From SKPS01 sp964469215 (GTDB lineage: Bacteria > Bacteroidota > Bacteroidia > Bacteroidales > SKPS01): a stretch of DNA of 64,000 bases. The stretch's first letter is position 1, and the number at the start of each line of letters is the position of its first letter. Below, piece by piece: positions 34,113 through 43,939 of the stretch. Under the pieces are notes generated by a model that was not told where the DNA came from, made no database searches, and saw only the letters and a list, made by a program, of their open reading frames with translations. Position numbers and translations under genes: made by a program. The DNA lies in assembly GCA_964469215.1 (NCBI GenBank), contig CAYXYB010000001.1, positions 372,001-436,000 on the forward strand, read 5' to 3'.

Positions 34113-35066
34113 TTATTCGCCTTTATTCAACATTTCCAATATCTTATCCACAAGAACCTCCGCCAGCCTTATTTTTGATTCGTGTGTCCATCCGGCGATG
34201 TGGGGCGAGAGGATCACCCGTTGTGACCTTACAAGGTATTGAAATGGTTCAGGCAGCAGTTCTGCTTTCAGCATTTCAAATGAACTCTCTTCGTATTCAA
34301 TCACATCGAGTGCTGCTCCGGTAATTTTATCCTGTTTTATTGCCTCGCTGAGGTCATTGGTGTTTACTACGCCTCCGCGTGAAGTGTTGATAAGGATAAA
34401 AGGTTTTTTAAAACGATTGAAATATTCTTTGCATGCGAGGTAATGTGTTTCGATGTTCAGGGGCACATGAAAACTCACAATGTCGGCTTCATCATAAACC
34501 ATCTCCATATCAACCTCTTCAACATGGTCATTGATGAATTCGGTTTTGTATTTGTCATAGGCAATGATTCTGCACCCAAAGCCTTTCAACCTCTGTGCAA
34601 ATGCGCTTCCCATGTTTCCATATCCTATGATGGCTATTGTTTTTCCTTTGATTTCCGTTCCCCGGTTCTCTTCACGACGCCAGATACCCCGGCGCACCTC
34701 ACTGTCGGCGATCAGAAGGCGGTTCATCAGTGCCAGCAACATTCCTATGGTATGTTCTCCAACTGCATCACGGTTCCCTTCGGGGGAATTGAGGCATTTT
34801 ATCCCTTTTGAAGTTGCATATTCAACATCAATATTCTCAAGGCCTGACCCCAGACGGCCTATGAATTTAAGACTGACAGCTTTTTCAAGAATGTGACTGT
34901 CGAGAGTGATGCCACTGCGGATGATTATACCGTTGTATTCCGGGATGATACCCAGATAGTGGTCATAACTCAGGCCAGGCAGCCAGTCGCAATGAAAACC
35001 GTGACTTTCAAGCCGGTTTTTGATTAATGGGTGTACGGTATCGATGAAGAGGACTTTTCTATTCAT
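34113..35066 (-). CDS. D-2-hydroxyacid dehydrogenase
   Basis: A 317-residue NAD-dependent dehydrogenase from ATG 35066, 4 bp after the thiL stop. The Rossmann motif is IGYGNMGSAFAQRL, with Asp in AYDKY selecting NAD; the substrate Arg is in IRSGITL and the catalytic Arg in NTSRGGVVN near 230, and the catalytic His is in LSPHIAGWTHES near 290. It resembles the short 3-phosphoglycerate dehydrogenases that lack an ACT domain, so serine synthesis is possible, but glyoxylate or hydroxypyruvate reduction cannot be excluded. Coupled with thiL in one operon. Confidence 0.88.
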   Translation of the reverse strand: MNRKVLFIDTVHPLIKNRLESHGFHCDWLPGLSYDHYLGIIPEYNGIIIRSGITLDSHILEKAVSLKFIGRLGSGLENIDVEYATSKGIKCLNSPEGNRDAVGEHTIGMLLALMNRLLIADSEVRRGIWRREENRGTEIKGKTIAIIGYGNMGSAFAQRLKGFGCRIIAYDKYKTEFINDHVEEVDMEMVYDEADIVSFHVPLNIETHYLACKEYFNRFKKPFILINTSRGGVVNTNDLSEAIKQDKITGAALDVIEYEESSFEMLKAELLPEPFQYLVRSQRVILSPHIAGWTHESKIRLAEVLVDKILEMLNKGE

Positions 35067-35070
35067 AATT

Positions 35071-36099
35071 TCAATGGAACGGATTCCAGCCCTGGGCTTT
35101 AAGTTCAACTTTTGTTCCCGATCTACTTATCAGGTGGCACCCTTCAGCAGGGTCAGTCATGTAGCCGATAATGCTGATATCGTTGTGATCTTTAATCTTG
35201 TCATAGTCATCATGGCCGATGGTGAAGAGAAGTTCATAATCTTCACCTCCGTTGAGGGCTGCTGTTGTTGGATCGATTTTCAGTATCCCAAGCTGTTCCC
35301 AGGTGGCCTGGAAGATGGGTAGTTTATCTTCAAAAATAATGCATCCCAGATTTGATTGTTTGGCAATGTGCATGATATCGGAGGATACTCCATCAGAGAT
35401 ATCTATCATAGCAGTAGGTTTCACTCCTTTTTCACGAAGCATTCCGGTAATATCCTGCCTGGGTTCGGGTTTGAGTTGCCTTTGGAGGATATAATCCATA
35501 CCTTCAAGTTCGGGTTGCATATTGGGGTCGGCTTTAAATACCGTTTTTTCTCTTTCGAGGATGAGCAAACCGGCGTATGCAGCGCCAAGGTCACCGGATA
35601 CGCAGATCAGGTCGTTTTCCTGTGCTGTGTTTCTGTATACAACATCATTTTTGTTAGCGGAGCCAATAGCAGTTATTGAAAGCACCAGACCGATACGGCT
35701 TGATGTAGTGTCTCCACCAACAAGATCAACATTATACCTTTTACATGCCTGCAATATGCCGGCATAGATCTCTTCGACAGCTTCGAGGGTGAACCGGCTT
35801 GACAGGGCAATGCTCACCGTGATCTGTTCAGGTGTTCCGTTCATGGCATATATATCGGATAGGTTTACTGCCACAGCTTTGTATCCCAGATGCTTCAGGG
35901 GATAATATGTAAGGTCGAAATGAACTCCTTCAACAAGCAGGTCTGTGGTTACCAGAACAATCTCACTACCATAGCTTAGAACTGCTGAGTCGTCGCCAAC
36001 TCCTTTGATGGTATTTTTTCGTTCCGGGATAAAGTTTCCAGTGAGCCGTTCAATAAGTCCGAATTCACCAAGCTTTGAAATAGGAGTAAGTTGATCCAT
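35071..36099 (-). CDS. thiL: thiamine-monophosphate kinase
   Basis: A 342-residue ThiL from ATG 36099. Motifs include EFGLIERL, the ATP/Mg site GVGDDSAVL, TTDLLVEGVHFDL and HLGYKAVAVNLSDIYAMNG, then VGGDTTSS and ISDGVSSDIMHIA; GGEDYELLFT occurs near the C-terminus. It converts thiamine phosphate to thiamine diphosphate, the active cofactor. It is the first gene of an operon with the hydroxyacid dehydrogenase, expressed from the box at 36112-36119. Confidence 0.95.
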   Translation of the reverse strand: MDQLTPISKLGEFGLIERLTGNFIPERKNTIKGVGDDSAVLSYGSEIVLVTTDLLVEGVHFDLTYYPLKHLGYKAVAVNLSDIYAMNGTPEQITVSIALSSRFTLEAVEEIYAGILQACKRYNVDLVGGDTTSSRIGLVLSITAIGSANKNDVVYRNTAQENDLICVSGDLGAAYAGLLILEREKTVFKADPNMQPELEGMDYILQRQLKPEPRQDITGMLREKGVKPTAMIDISDGVSSDIMHIAKQSNLGCIIFEDKLPIFQATWEQLGILKIDPTTAALNGGEDYELLFTIGHDDYDKIKDHNDISIIGYMTDPAEGCHLISRSGTKVELKAQGWNPFH

Positions 36100-36111
36100 G
36101 GAATTTTTTTG

Positions 36112-36119
36112 CAAAAGTA
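36112..36119 (-). promoter_or_regulatory. -7 box of thiL
   Basis: TACTTTTG on the minus strand matches TAnnTTTG, 12 bp before the ATG at 36099, so the leader is very short. Confidence 0.5.
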
Positions 36120-36120
36120 G

Positions 36121-36160
36121 GAAAAAAGAGAGCCCCGTCTTCAAGCAACTGAGGCGGGGC
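36121..36160 (-). terminator. rho-independent terminator of fhs
   Basis: On the minus strand GCCCCG (36160-36155) pairs with CGGGGC (36137-36132), and the tract TCTCTTTTTTC follows. It lies 33 bp after the fhs stop. Confidence 0.75.
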
Positions 36161-36192
36161 ACTTCAAGGCTATGTTAAGAGAAGGCACTATA

Positions 36193-37863
36193 TCAGAAAA
36201 GTCCGCTGATATTACCTTTAGCGTCGATATCAATAACTTCTGCCGATGGTTCTGTGGGCAAACCCGGCATTCTCATGATACTTCCTGATATGGGTACAAC
36301 AAAACCGGCACCTGAAGAGATTTCAATCTCCCGGATAATTACGGTGAAGTTGCGTGGCCTTCCTTTTTTATACTGATCGTCGGATATTGACTTCTGGGTT
36401 TTAGCCATACAGATTCCGAGATCCTCAAAACCAAGCTTTTTGATGGTTTCCAGATCCTTTTTTGCCTGCAGCGCATATTCAACACCATCGGCACCATACA
36501 TTTGGGTAGCAATGGTATGGATCTTTTTCTCAATACTCCAGTCCAGCTGATAAATGGGGCTGAAGCAGCTCGGGCAACGTTTTGTGGCTTCCACGACTTT
36601 TTCGGCAAGTTCAATTGCCCCTTCACCTCCCTTTTCCCAGCCTTCGCTAATAGCAACATCTACACCCATCTCTGCACAATGTTTTTTAAGCAGATCTAAT
36701 TCAGCTAATGTATCGGTGTGGAATCTGTTAATGGCTACAACAGGTTTGAACCCGAAGGTGTGCATGTTTTCAATGTGTTTGTCGAGGTTTTCAAAACCTT
36801 TACCGAGAGCTTCAAGGTTTTCATGGTTCAGTTCGGCAAGTTTCAGCCCTCCATGGTATTTAAGAGCTCTAATTGTGGCTACCAGTACTGCTGCTCTTGG
36901 CATCAGGCCACCTATCTGGCATTTCAGGTTGAAAAACTTCTCTGCTCCCAGTTCTGATGCAAAACCTGCTTCTGTAACAACATATTCTGAGTGACTCAAT
37001 CCCATCTTTGTGGCAATGATGCTATTGGTGCCCTGGGCAATGTTGGCGAATGGACCGCCATGGATGATTGCAGGGTTGCCCTCGAGTGTCTGAACGAGAT
37101 TGGGTTTTATGGCATCCTTCAAAAGGGTGGCCATTGCACCGTTGGCTTTAAGATCACGCGCAAAGATAGGTTTGTCATCATGGGTAAATCCAATGAAGAT
37201 GTTCCCGAGCCGATTTTTGAGATCCTTCAGGTCTTTAGCCATACAAAGTGTTGCCATGACCTCCGAGGCAGCAGTAATGTCGAAACCTGATTCACGTGGC
37301 ACTCCCTCTTTTTCCCCTCCCAGGCCTATTACCATACGGCGAAGGGAACGGTCATTCATGTCCATCACCCTTTTCCATCTTACTGTACGGGAATCGATAC
37401 CCAATGAGTGTTTTTTATTCTGAAGATTATTATCGATAAGAGCTGCAAGCAGGTTGTGAGCTTTTTCAACTGCCGCCAGGTCACCTGTAAAATGGAGGTT
37501 GATATCTTCCATTGGAACCACCTGAGAGTAACCACCACCCGTAGCACCACCTTTAATACCGAAAACCGGCCCAAGTGATGGCTCACGAAGCACAACGGTT
37601 GCTCTCTTACCGATACGGTTAAGCGCCTGGGTAAGGGCAACGGATGTGGTTGTCTTCCCCTCACCGGCAGGAGTCGGGGTTATGGCAGTTACAAGAATAA
37701 GTTTGTTCTTTCTGACTTTTTTCTCATCAATCAGATGTAGGGGCAGTTTTGCTTTATACTTTCCATACAACTCAAGCTGATCATGGTCAATACCCAGTTT
37801 ATCTGCGATCTCTGTCACTGGTCTTATAGCTGCTTCACGGGCAATGTCAATGTCTCTTTTCAT
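36193..37863 (-). CDS. fhs: formate-tetrahydrofolate ligase
   Basis: A 556-residue FTHFS, making 10-formyl-tetrahydrofolate from formate, ATP and THF. The P-loop TPAGEGKTTTSVALTQAL near 60-75, LREPSLGPVFGIKGGATGGG and DMNDRSLRRMVIGLGG are hallmark segments. Length is standard. The product feeds purine synthesis (PurH is in this window) and is typical of anaerobes that handle formate. Monocistronic, with a terminator downstream and about 290 bp of upstream spacer. Confidence 0.97.
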   Translation of the reverse strand: MKRDIDIAREAAIRPVTEIADKLGIDHDQLELYGKYKAKLPLHLIDEKKVRKNKLILVTAITPTPAGEGKTTTSVALTQALNRIGKRATVVLREPSLGPVFGIKGGATGGGYSQVVPMEDINLHFTGDLAAVEKAHNLLAALIDNNLQNKKHSLGIDSRTVRWKRVMDMNDRSLRRMVIGLGGEKEGVPRESGFDITAASEVMATLCMAKDLKDLKNRLGNIFIGFTHDDKPIFARDLKANGAMATLLKDAIKPNLVQTLEGNPAIIHGGPFANIAQGTNSIIATKMGLSHSEYVVTEAGFASELGAEKFFNLKCQIGGLMPRAAVLVATIRALKYHGGLKLAELNHENLEALGKGFENLDKHIENMHTFGFKPVVAINRFHTDTLAELDLLKKHCAEMGVDVAISEGWEKGGEGAIELAEKVVEATKRCPSCFSPIYQLDWSIEKKIHTIATQMYGADGVEYALQAKKDLETIKKLGFEDLGICMAKTQKSISDDQYKKGRPRNFTVIIREIEISSGAGFVVPISGSIMRMPGLPTEPSAEVIDIDAKGNISGLF

Positions 37864-38154
37864 TTGTTTTGGATTTTATTTTTGCTCTGTTAATGCTAAG
37901 GGTCTAATGAATATTATAACATCATTCAGAAGAAATTGTTTTGAATTAAACATAATTATTGCCGTTAAGACAATTATTTAAGGAATTGTTAAATCAGTGG
38001 TGATCACTATTTAAGCAAGTGAGTTAAAGGATTTAAAACACCTGTACACTTTTCTGATGTTTTATTTGATCATTAACAACCTTTTGTAAACGAAACATGA
38101 AATTATTACCTTAGCCGACTGAGAAAACAGACAATATAACCATAGTAAGACAAC
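37864..38154. other. divergent intergenic region, fhs / polyprenyl synthase
   Basis: These 291 bp are AT-rich and hold no gene or clear hairpin. TACCTTAG at 38109-38116 is a one-mismatch -7 candidate for the polyprenyl synthase gene. Confidence 0.35.
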
Positions 38155-39126
38155 ATGTTGAACATAAATGAAATTCAGCAGCTTATTGCCCGTAAGCTTG
38201 AGAGGGAATCTGTGATAAACGCACCAGAGTCGTTGTATGAGCCTATTCATTATATCATGTCGATAGGAGGGAAACGTTTGAGGCCGATGCTTGTAATGCT
38301 GGCAGCACAGCTTTACAACCGGAACCCGGAGGAGGTTCTCGATGCAGCAATTGGCGTTGAGGTCTTTCACAACTTCACACTTATGCACGACGACATCATG
38401 GATCACTCACCGATAAGGAGAGGAAAGCCAACTGTTCACAACAAGTGGAATGTAAGCACTGCAATTCTTGCAGGTGACACCATGATGGTGATGGCATATG
38501 ACTATTTTTTAAAGAGTAAGACAGAAAATGTGATTGAGGTAGTGCGCACTTTCAACCAGGTCGCGAGGGAGGTATGCGAGGGCCAGCAATACGACATGGA
38601 CTTTGAACTGCGACTGGATGTAACCGAGGATGAATATATGAAAATGATAAGGCTTAAGACAGCGGTGCTTATGGCTGCTTCACTTAAAATTGGCGGCCTG
38701 GTTGCCGGGGCATACGGTGAGGATCTGGAACTGCTTTATCTGTTTGGAGAAAAAATTGGCCTTGCTTTTCAGTTAAAGGACGATCTGCTGGATGTTTTCG
38801 GAGATGTTAACAAGTTTGGAAAGCAAACCGGTAACGACATCATCACAAACAAAAAGACCTATCTGCTTGTGAAATGCCTTGAGGAAACAGGTAAAGAAGA
38901 CAGAGAATCACTTGAACACTGGCTTTCAAGAAGCGACAATCCTGATGAAAAGATATCCGCTGTTACAGGGTTATATAAGAAGTATGATATAGATGGCAAA
39001 ACCAACAAGCTTATAGAAGATCTCTATATTGAGGGAATTGGCTTTTTGGATAAAGTATCAGTAGAGGCAAGACTTAAAGAGCCTTTATATGAGCTTTCCG
39101 GATCTTTGAAGATCAGGGAAAACTGA
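38155..39126 (+). CDS. polyprenyl diphosphate synthase
   Basis: A 323-residue trans-isoprenyl diphosphate synthase. GGKRLRPMLVML, the first aspartate motif LMHDDIMDHSPIRRGKPTVH near 80 and the second aspartate motif FQLKDDLLDVFGD near 205 are all present. Residues before the first motif (FHNFTL) are bulky, but the product length cannot be predicted reliably from this. It extends isopentenyl diphosphate made by the IspG pathway, for quinone side chains or as a related precursor. It ends exactly where the convergent T9SS gene ends. Confidence 0.93.
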   Translation: MLNINEIQQLIARKLERESVINAPESLYEPIHYIMSIGGKRLRPMLVMLAAQLYNRNPEEVLDAAIGVEVFHNFTLMHDDIMDHSPIRRGKPTVHNKWNVSTAILAGDTMMVMAYDYFLKSKTENVIEVVRTFNQVAREVCEGQQYDMDFELRLDVTEDEYMKMIRLKTAVLMAASLKIGGLVAGAYGEDLELLYLFGEKIGLAFQLKDDLLDVFGDVNKFGKQTGNDIITNKKTYLLVKCLEETGKEDRESLEHWLSRSDNPDEKISAVTGLYKKYDIDGKTNKLIEDLYIEGIGFLDKVSVEARLKEPLYELSGSLKIREN

Positions 39127-40143
39127 TTAGATTTTTATAAATCTGATCATGTTTGCAGAATCTCCGGCAATTACCCTTAAAATGTAAAATCCCGGTTTAA
39201 GATTATCAAGAGAAATTGAATGGTAGTGATTACCAGGAAGTGTTGAATACAAAGTATTACTTGTTAACATTTGTCCTCCTGCACAATAAATTTCAAAGGT
39301 GATATCCGCTACCGTTAACATTTCAAATCCAATATTCAGCAGGTCTGACGCTGGATTTGGCCAGTAAGACATTCCGGCAAGGTAACCGGTAGGTTCGTTG
39401 ATACCTGAAACCTCCTCGGAAACAAAAAGATAGGTCAATGTATCAATAGGGGTTCCATTGGTAAAATGAAACTCAGTGGTATATTTCACAAGAGGTTTTT
39501 TAGTTGTTGCAGAGACCCAGGCATATTCAAGAATATCCTTTACATTGGTAACCACACCAGGGTAATCATCTTCGATAATATGATGAGTTTTAATTCTCAG
39601 AACATTTTGATGGGTACCTGTAGACAATAATAATGCACCCCAGGCATCGCCTTCTGCTTCCCAGCTTCCCGTTTTCTCGTAGGCCATACTACCGACAGAA
39701 TCTGAACATGTGTAAGTTGATGTGACCTTTGTATTGTAAGTGAACGGATAAGTGTAAAATATGGCAGGATTGTCATAAATGGCTGTAAGCATAACATTGG
39801 CGTCACCCAGTTTTTCAAATTTTGTTGAACTTGCAGTGAAAAAATGATATGTTCCTGCTGCAAAATGGTCTTCGTAAGCTACCGTTGACCCCGGAAAAGA
39901 AGCCGCATAAGGAGTTGAGGCAGGGCTGTGATATCTGCCGATATTGGGATTGTATGCTATTGATAAAGTTGAAAAATCCCATGTAACCTGAGCGCCGCTG
40001 TTGCCAGGTGTGATGGTAGGATTAACAGAATGATATTTGTAAATGTCCCCCGGAACAGGGTTGAATGCAGAGGTTATCTGCGGCTGGGAATACATAATGC
40101 TGCTTAACAAGAGCAAAACAAATGCAAAGTAGATCTTTTTCAT
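39127..40143 (-). CDS. secreted protein with T9SS type A sorting domain
   Basis: A 338-residue protein with a signal peptide (about 1-19). The body (20-235) is beta-rich without a recognised enzyme domain. The C-terminus has GINEPTGYLAGMSYWPNPAS then DLLNIGFEMLTVADITFEIY and LDNLKPGFYILRVIAG..MIRFIKI, a full T9SS type A signal that is cleaved during export to the cell surface. Single gene. Function of the exported body is unknown. Confidence 0.88.
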   Translation of the reverse strand: MKKIYFAFVLLLLSSIMYSQPQITSAFNPVPGDIYKYHSVNPTITPGNSGAQVTWDFSTLSIAYNPNIGRYHSPASTPYAASFPGSTVAYEDHFAAGTYHFFTASSTKFEKLGDANVMLTAIYDNPAIFYTYPFTYNTKVTSTYTCSDSVGSMAYEKTGSWEAEGDAWGALLLSTGTHQNVLRIKTHHIIEDDYPGVVTNVKDILEYAWVSATTKKPLVKYTTEFHFTNGTPIDTLTYLFVSEEVSGINEPTGYLAGMSYWPNPASDLLNIGFEMLTVADITFEIYCAGGQMLTSNTLYSTLPGNHYHSISLDNLKPGFYILRVIAGDSANMIRFIKI

Positions 40144-40298
40144 CAGATTATCGTTTTTGGATTAGACATTTAGCAATGATTTGACATAAAACTTTTTTGG
40201 GAGATAAAGTTAATATCAAAAAAGAAAATTGTCAATAGTTAGCTGAAATAATAATGCCAAAACAATTTCAGACTAAAGTACTGAAAAAGACTTACATA

Positions 40299-42218
40299 TC
40301 ATTCATGAAGGTCGCTTAGCCTGGAATAGAGGCCTGAAATCTGTATATCGAGCAGATTATATCGATCAAATATTTCTTTTTCAAGGGTTCCTGGCGATAA
40401 TTCAGAAGGGTTGGCAAGCATATTTTCTATTTGATGTTTTTCGTCTTCCAACCGGCATATATCATCTTCCAGCCTTTTGATTTCCGATCGCAGCTTTCTT
40501 TGGGCTTTCTCTTCCTCTCTTTTTTGCTCGTACTTTAACCGATTTTCATTTACGTTAAGGGTTTTCTGCCTGTTTTTCTGAATTCCTGCCCTTTCGAGTT
40601 CCCTGAGATTTTCAATATTTCGTGCTGAAAGGAAATCGTAAACATCGCCCAGATGTTGTCTTATTCCCTGATTGCGGAACTCGAAGACTCTGGTTGTAAG
40701 ATCCTGAAGAAAATCCCTGTCATGTGAAACCACCACCAGTGTTCCGTCGAATTGAAGAAGGGCGTTTTTAAGAATATCTTTTGACCGCATGTCGAGATGG
40801 TTGGTAGGCTCATCAAGAATAAGGAGGTTAACAGGGGTGAGTAACATTCTGGCAATTGCCAGCCTGGTTTTTTCTCCACCTGAAAGAACCTTAACTTTCT
40901 TATCAACATTATCACCTGCGAAGAGGAATCCTCCGAGAATTGTTCTGAGGCGGGTTCTGACATTTTCGGGGGCAACCTCTTCAAGAGTCTGCAGCACAGT
41001 GAGGTCTCCGTCAAGCAGCTGAGCCTGGTTCTGTGCAAAATAACCTATTTCTACGTTGTGGCCCAGGCGAGCCTTGCCGGAATGGTCAATTTCACCTACG
41101 ATTATCCTGGACAGGGTTGTTTTTCCTTCGCCGTTGCGACCTACAAAGGCAACAGCATCACCCTTAAGAATTGCAAAATCAAGATCTCTGAGAACAACAT
41201 TATTGCCGAATGCTTTACCGAGGCCGGTTGCTTCAAATACTATACGGCCACTCTGAGGTGCGGGTGGGAAGCGGAAATGAATGGAGTTGTTGTCAATCCC
41301 CTCAGGTATCGTGTTATCCAGCTTTTCGAGCATCTTTATCCTTGACTGCACCTGGCGTGCTTTTGTAGCCTTATACCTGAATCGTTCAATGAACTTTTCA
41401 ATCTCCTTTATTTCCTGTTGCTGGTTGGCCCATACCGATTGCTGATGCTCAAGCTGCTGTTCACGCAGTTCGACATAACCTGAGTACGGGGCTTTGAAAT
41501 CGTATGCTTTTCCTCCGCTTATTTCAATGGTACGCCTGGTTACATTATCAAGAAAGGCTCTGTCGTGCGACACCAGTATTACAGCCCCCGGATAGTCTTT
41601 AAGAAACGTCTCGAACCAGGTTATGGATTCAATATCCAGGTGGTTGGTTGGCTCATCGAGAAGAACGAGGTCAGGGCGTTTAAGAATTATCTTTGCCAGA
41701 ACTACCCTCATCTGCCATCCACCGCTGAATTCCGCCAATGGCTTGTCAAAGTCGTTGTGTCTGAAACCTAGTCCCAGCAGCACTTTTTCAACATCTTCAA
41801 CCATCGTGGTGCCTCCAAGAAGGTGCACCCTTTCAGTGCTTTCAGCAAGTTCATCAAGGAGTTTATGGTATTCAGATGACTTATAATCATTATGGGAAGA
41901 TATCTCTTCATTTAACTCACGTATCCTTGCCTCAAGATTCCGGATCTCATCAAAGGCTGTAAGAGCTTCATCCTTGACTGTCATCTCACTAAAAAAGTCA
42001 ATCTCCTGAGGCAGGAACCCGATACGTTTTCCGGCAGGGATCACCACATCCCCTGTGTCGGGGTATATCTCTCCGTTGATTATTCGCAACAGAGTTGTTT
42101 TGCCGGCACCGTTCCGTCCGACCAGGCCAATCCTGTCGCGGGGATTAATCAGAAAAGATACTCCGGAAAAGAGATCTTCACCTGTAAAGTGTATGCCAAG
42201 GTTCTGTATTGAGTACAT
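40299..42218 (-). CDS. ABC-F ATPase (Uup/EttA group)
   Basis: A 639-residue soluble ABC-F protein from ATG 42218. It has two nucleotide domains: Walker A GRNGAGKTTLLRI and GRNGEGKTTLSRI, signatures FSGGWQMRVVLAKI and LSGGEKTRLAIARM, Walker B LVLLDEPTNHLD and LLILDEPTNHLD, linked by a charged helical region with KATKARQVQSRIK. A C-terminal coiled coil (about 550-639) resembles Uup. ABC-F proteins act on translating ribosomes; some give antibiotic resistance, but nothing here points to that. No membrane domain partner. Confidence 0.93.
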   Translation of the reverse strand: MYSIQNLGIHFTGEDLFSGVSFLINPRDRIGLVGRNGAGKTTLLRIINGEIYPDTGDVVIPAGKRIGFLPQEIDFFSEMTVKDEALTAFDEIRNLEARIRELNEEISSHNDYKSSEYHKLLDELAESTERVHLLGGTTMVEDVEKVLLGLGFRHNDFDKPLAEFSGGWQMRVVLAKIILKRPDLVLLDEPTNHLDIESITWFETFLKDYPGAVILVSHDRAFLDNVTRRTIEISGGKAYDFKAPYSGYVELREQQLEHQQSVWANQQQEIKEIEKFIERFRYKATKARQVQSRIKMLEKLDNTIPEGIDNNSIHFRFPPAPQSGRIVFEATGLGKAFGNNVVLRDLDFAILKGDAVAFVGRNGEGKTTLSRIIVGEIDHSGKARLGHNVEIGYFAQNQAQLLDGDLTVLQTLEEVAPENVRTRLRTILGGFLFAGDNVDKKVKVLSGGEKTRLAIARMLLTPVNLLILDEPTNHLDMRSKDILKNALLQFDGTLVVVSHDRDFLQDLTTRVFEFRNQGIRQHLGDVYDFLSARNIENLRELERAGIQKNRQKTLNVNENRLKYEQKREEEKAQRKLRSEIKRLEDDICRLEDEKHQIENMLANPSELSPGTLEKEIFDRYNLLDIQISGLYSRLSDLHE

Positions 42219-42245
42219 TGCATCAGGGGTAAAGAAGAATGGTGG

Positions 42246-42253
42246 CAAAGATA
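42246..42253 (-). promoter_or_regulatory. -7 box of the ABC-F gene
   Basis: TATCTTTG on the minus strand matches TAnnTTTG, 27 bp before the ATG at 42218, and supports that start over an earlier one. Confidence 0.5.
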
Positions 42254-42316
42254 ATGTATGCAAATGACCCTGCGAACTCTTCAGATGGATTACCTTCAGG
42301 TAAATGCAGAAAAACC

Positions 42317-42324
42317 TATTTTTG
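42317..42324 (+). promoter_or_regulatory. -7 box of the abgT-like gene
   Basis: TATTTTTG matches TAnnTTTG, 40 bp before the ATG at 42365, and argues against the upstream in-frame start at 42239. Confidence 0.5.
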
Positions 42325-42364
42325 CGCTGTTAAAAATACGACAGGATCCATAAATAATCTATCG

Positions 42365-43885
42365 ATGCACAAAAAGACTTTTTTAAGCCGTTTTCTGTAT
42401 GTTATAGAGAGGGGAGGAAATGTTCTCCCACATCCTGCCAGTCTTTTCGGTATTCTGGCCCTTCTTGCACTTTTGTTTTCGTGGCTGGGCAGTGTGTTCG
42501 ACTGGACAGTTACACATCCAACCACAAAATCATCCATTCATGCTGTAAATCTTATGTCAAAAGATGGTTTGCACATGATTCTACTGAACATGGTTGAAAA
42601 TTACACAAGCTTTGCACCTCTTGGAATTGTGATGGTTGCTCTGTTGGGAGTGGGCATTGCTGAAAGCAGCGGCCTCATCTCTGCAGTAATAAGGCTCCTT
42701 GTTCAGCGTGCCCCACGCAGAATGTTAACTTTTGTACTGGTATTCACAGGAATACTTTCCAATATGGCCTCCGATCTTGGTTATGTACTGATAATCCCAA
42801 TGGCAGGTATTATTTTTCATGCTGTAGGAAGACATCCCATTGCAGGTATGGCAGCCGCCTTTGCCGGTGTTTCAGGAGGATTCAGCGCAAACATCTTCAT
42901 TGGGACAATTGACCCCTTGCTGGCAGGATTATCAACGGAGGCGGCAAGGATAATAGATAAAAGTTACTATGTGCTTCCAACTGCCAATTACTATTTTATG
43001 GCAGCATCAACATTTCTGATTGCTTTTGCGGGAACCTGGATTACCCACCGGTTTGTGGAGCCCCGCCTGGGAACCTACAGTGGGGACGTACAGCAGGAAT
43101 CAATAGGATCACTCAGCAAACTGGAGAAAAAAGCTTTGATGTGGGTGGTAATTACTGTTTTGATCTGGTCAGCAATCATTCTGGCAGGGATCATCCCGTC
43201 TGAAGGTTTCCTCCGAGGACCCGGTAACTCAATACTCAAGTCACCATTACTAAAGGGATTTATAGCTTTTCTTTTCCTTGTGGCAGGATCTATGGGAATA
43301 GTTTATGGCTATGTCTCAGGCAGGTTTAAAAGCGACTCAGACGTTGTTAAGGATATGGTTGACAGCTTAAAGACCCTGGCAGCCTTCATGGTGCTTGTTT
43401 CCTTTGCCGCACTGTTTGTGGCCTATTTCAAATGGAGTAACCTCGGGCTTATTATAGCAGCAAAAGGTGCTGCCCTGCTGCATCAGGCCGACATGGTGAT
43501 GATTCCTCTCATAACAATATTCATCATCCTTTCCGGCTTCATAAACATGTTCATGGGAAGTGCTTCGGCAAAATGGGCTATTCTCGGGCCTGTCTTTATT
43601 CCGATGTTTATGATAGAGGGTTACAGCCCCAAACTTTCGCAGGCTATATTCAGGATTGGCGAAAGCGTCACAAACCTGATTTCACCCATGATATCGTTCT
43701 TTGCACTCATCATTGTTTATTTTAAGAAATACGATAAAAAGGCTGGAATAGGCACTCTTATTTCAACAATGCTTCCATACTCCATTGGATTCTTCATCCT
43801 GTGGACAGCTTTGATAGTTATCCGGACACAGCTTGGAATACCATTGGGCCCCGGTTCAGGTATTTATTATCAGCCACCTTTGTGA
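42365..43885 (+). CDS. AbgT-family transporter
   Basis: A 506-residue inner-membrane protein with about a dozen hydrophobic segments. The N-terminus FLYVIERGGNVLPHPASLFG and the motifs APLGIVMVALLGVGIAESSG, ASDLGYVLIIPMAG, GVSGGFSANIFIGTIDPLLAGL and FINMFMGSASAKWAILGPVF are typical of AbgT. Family members take up p-aminobenzoyl-glutamate or act as sulfonamide efflux pumps; neither substrate can be chosen from sequence. No abgAB hydrolase genes are adjacent. Confidence 0.92.
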   Translation: MHKKTFLSRFLYVIERGGNVLPHPASLFGILALLALLFSWLGSVFDWTVTHPTTKSSIHAVNLMSKDGLHMILLNMVENYTSFAPLGIVMVALLGVGIAESSGLISAVIRLLVQRAPRRMLTFVLVFTGILSNMASDLGYVLIIPMAGIIFHAVGRHPIAGMAAAFAGVSGGFSANIFIGTIDPLLAGLSTEAARIIDKSYYVLPTANYYFMAASTFLIAFAGTWITHRFVEPRLGTYSGDVQQESIGSLSKLEKKALMWVVITVLIWSAIILAGIIPSEGFLRGPGNSILKSPLLKGFIAFLFLVAGSMGIVYGYVSGRFKSDSDVVKDMVDSLKTLAAFMVLVSFAALFVAYFKWSNLGLIIAAKGAALLHQADMVMIPLITIFIILSGFINMFMGSASAKWAILGPVFIPMFMIEGYSPKLSQAIFRIGESVTNLISPMISFFALIIVYFKKYDKKAGIGTLISTMLPYSIGFFILWTALIVIRTQLGIPLGPGSGIYYQPPL

Positions 43886-43905
43886 TGAGTTAAATTATAT
43901 TTTTG
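43879..43905 (+). promoter_or_regulatory. predicted glnS promoter
   Basis: TTTG at 43879-43882 and TATTTTTG at 43898-43905 are 15 bp apart; glnS starts 35 bp downstream. The upstream element overlaps the end of the abgT-like gene. Confidence 0.45.
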
Positions 43906-43939
43906 CAAATCAGAACAATAAAGACTTTCAAAATAAGTA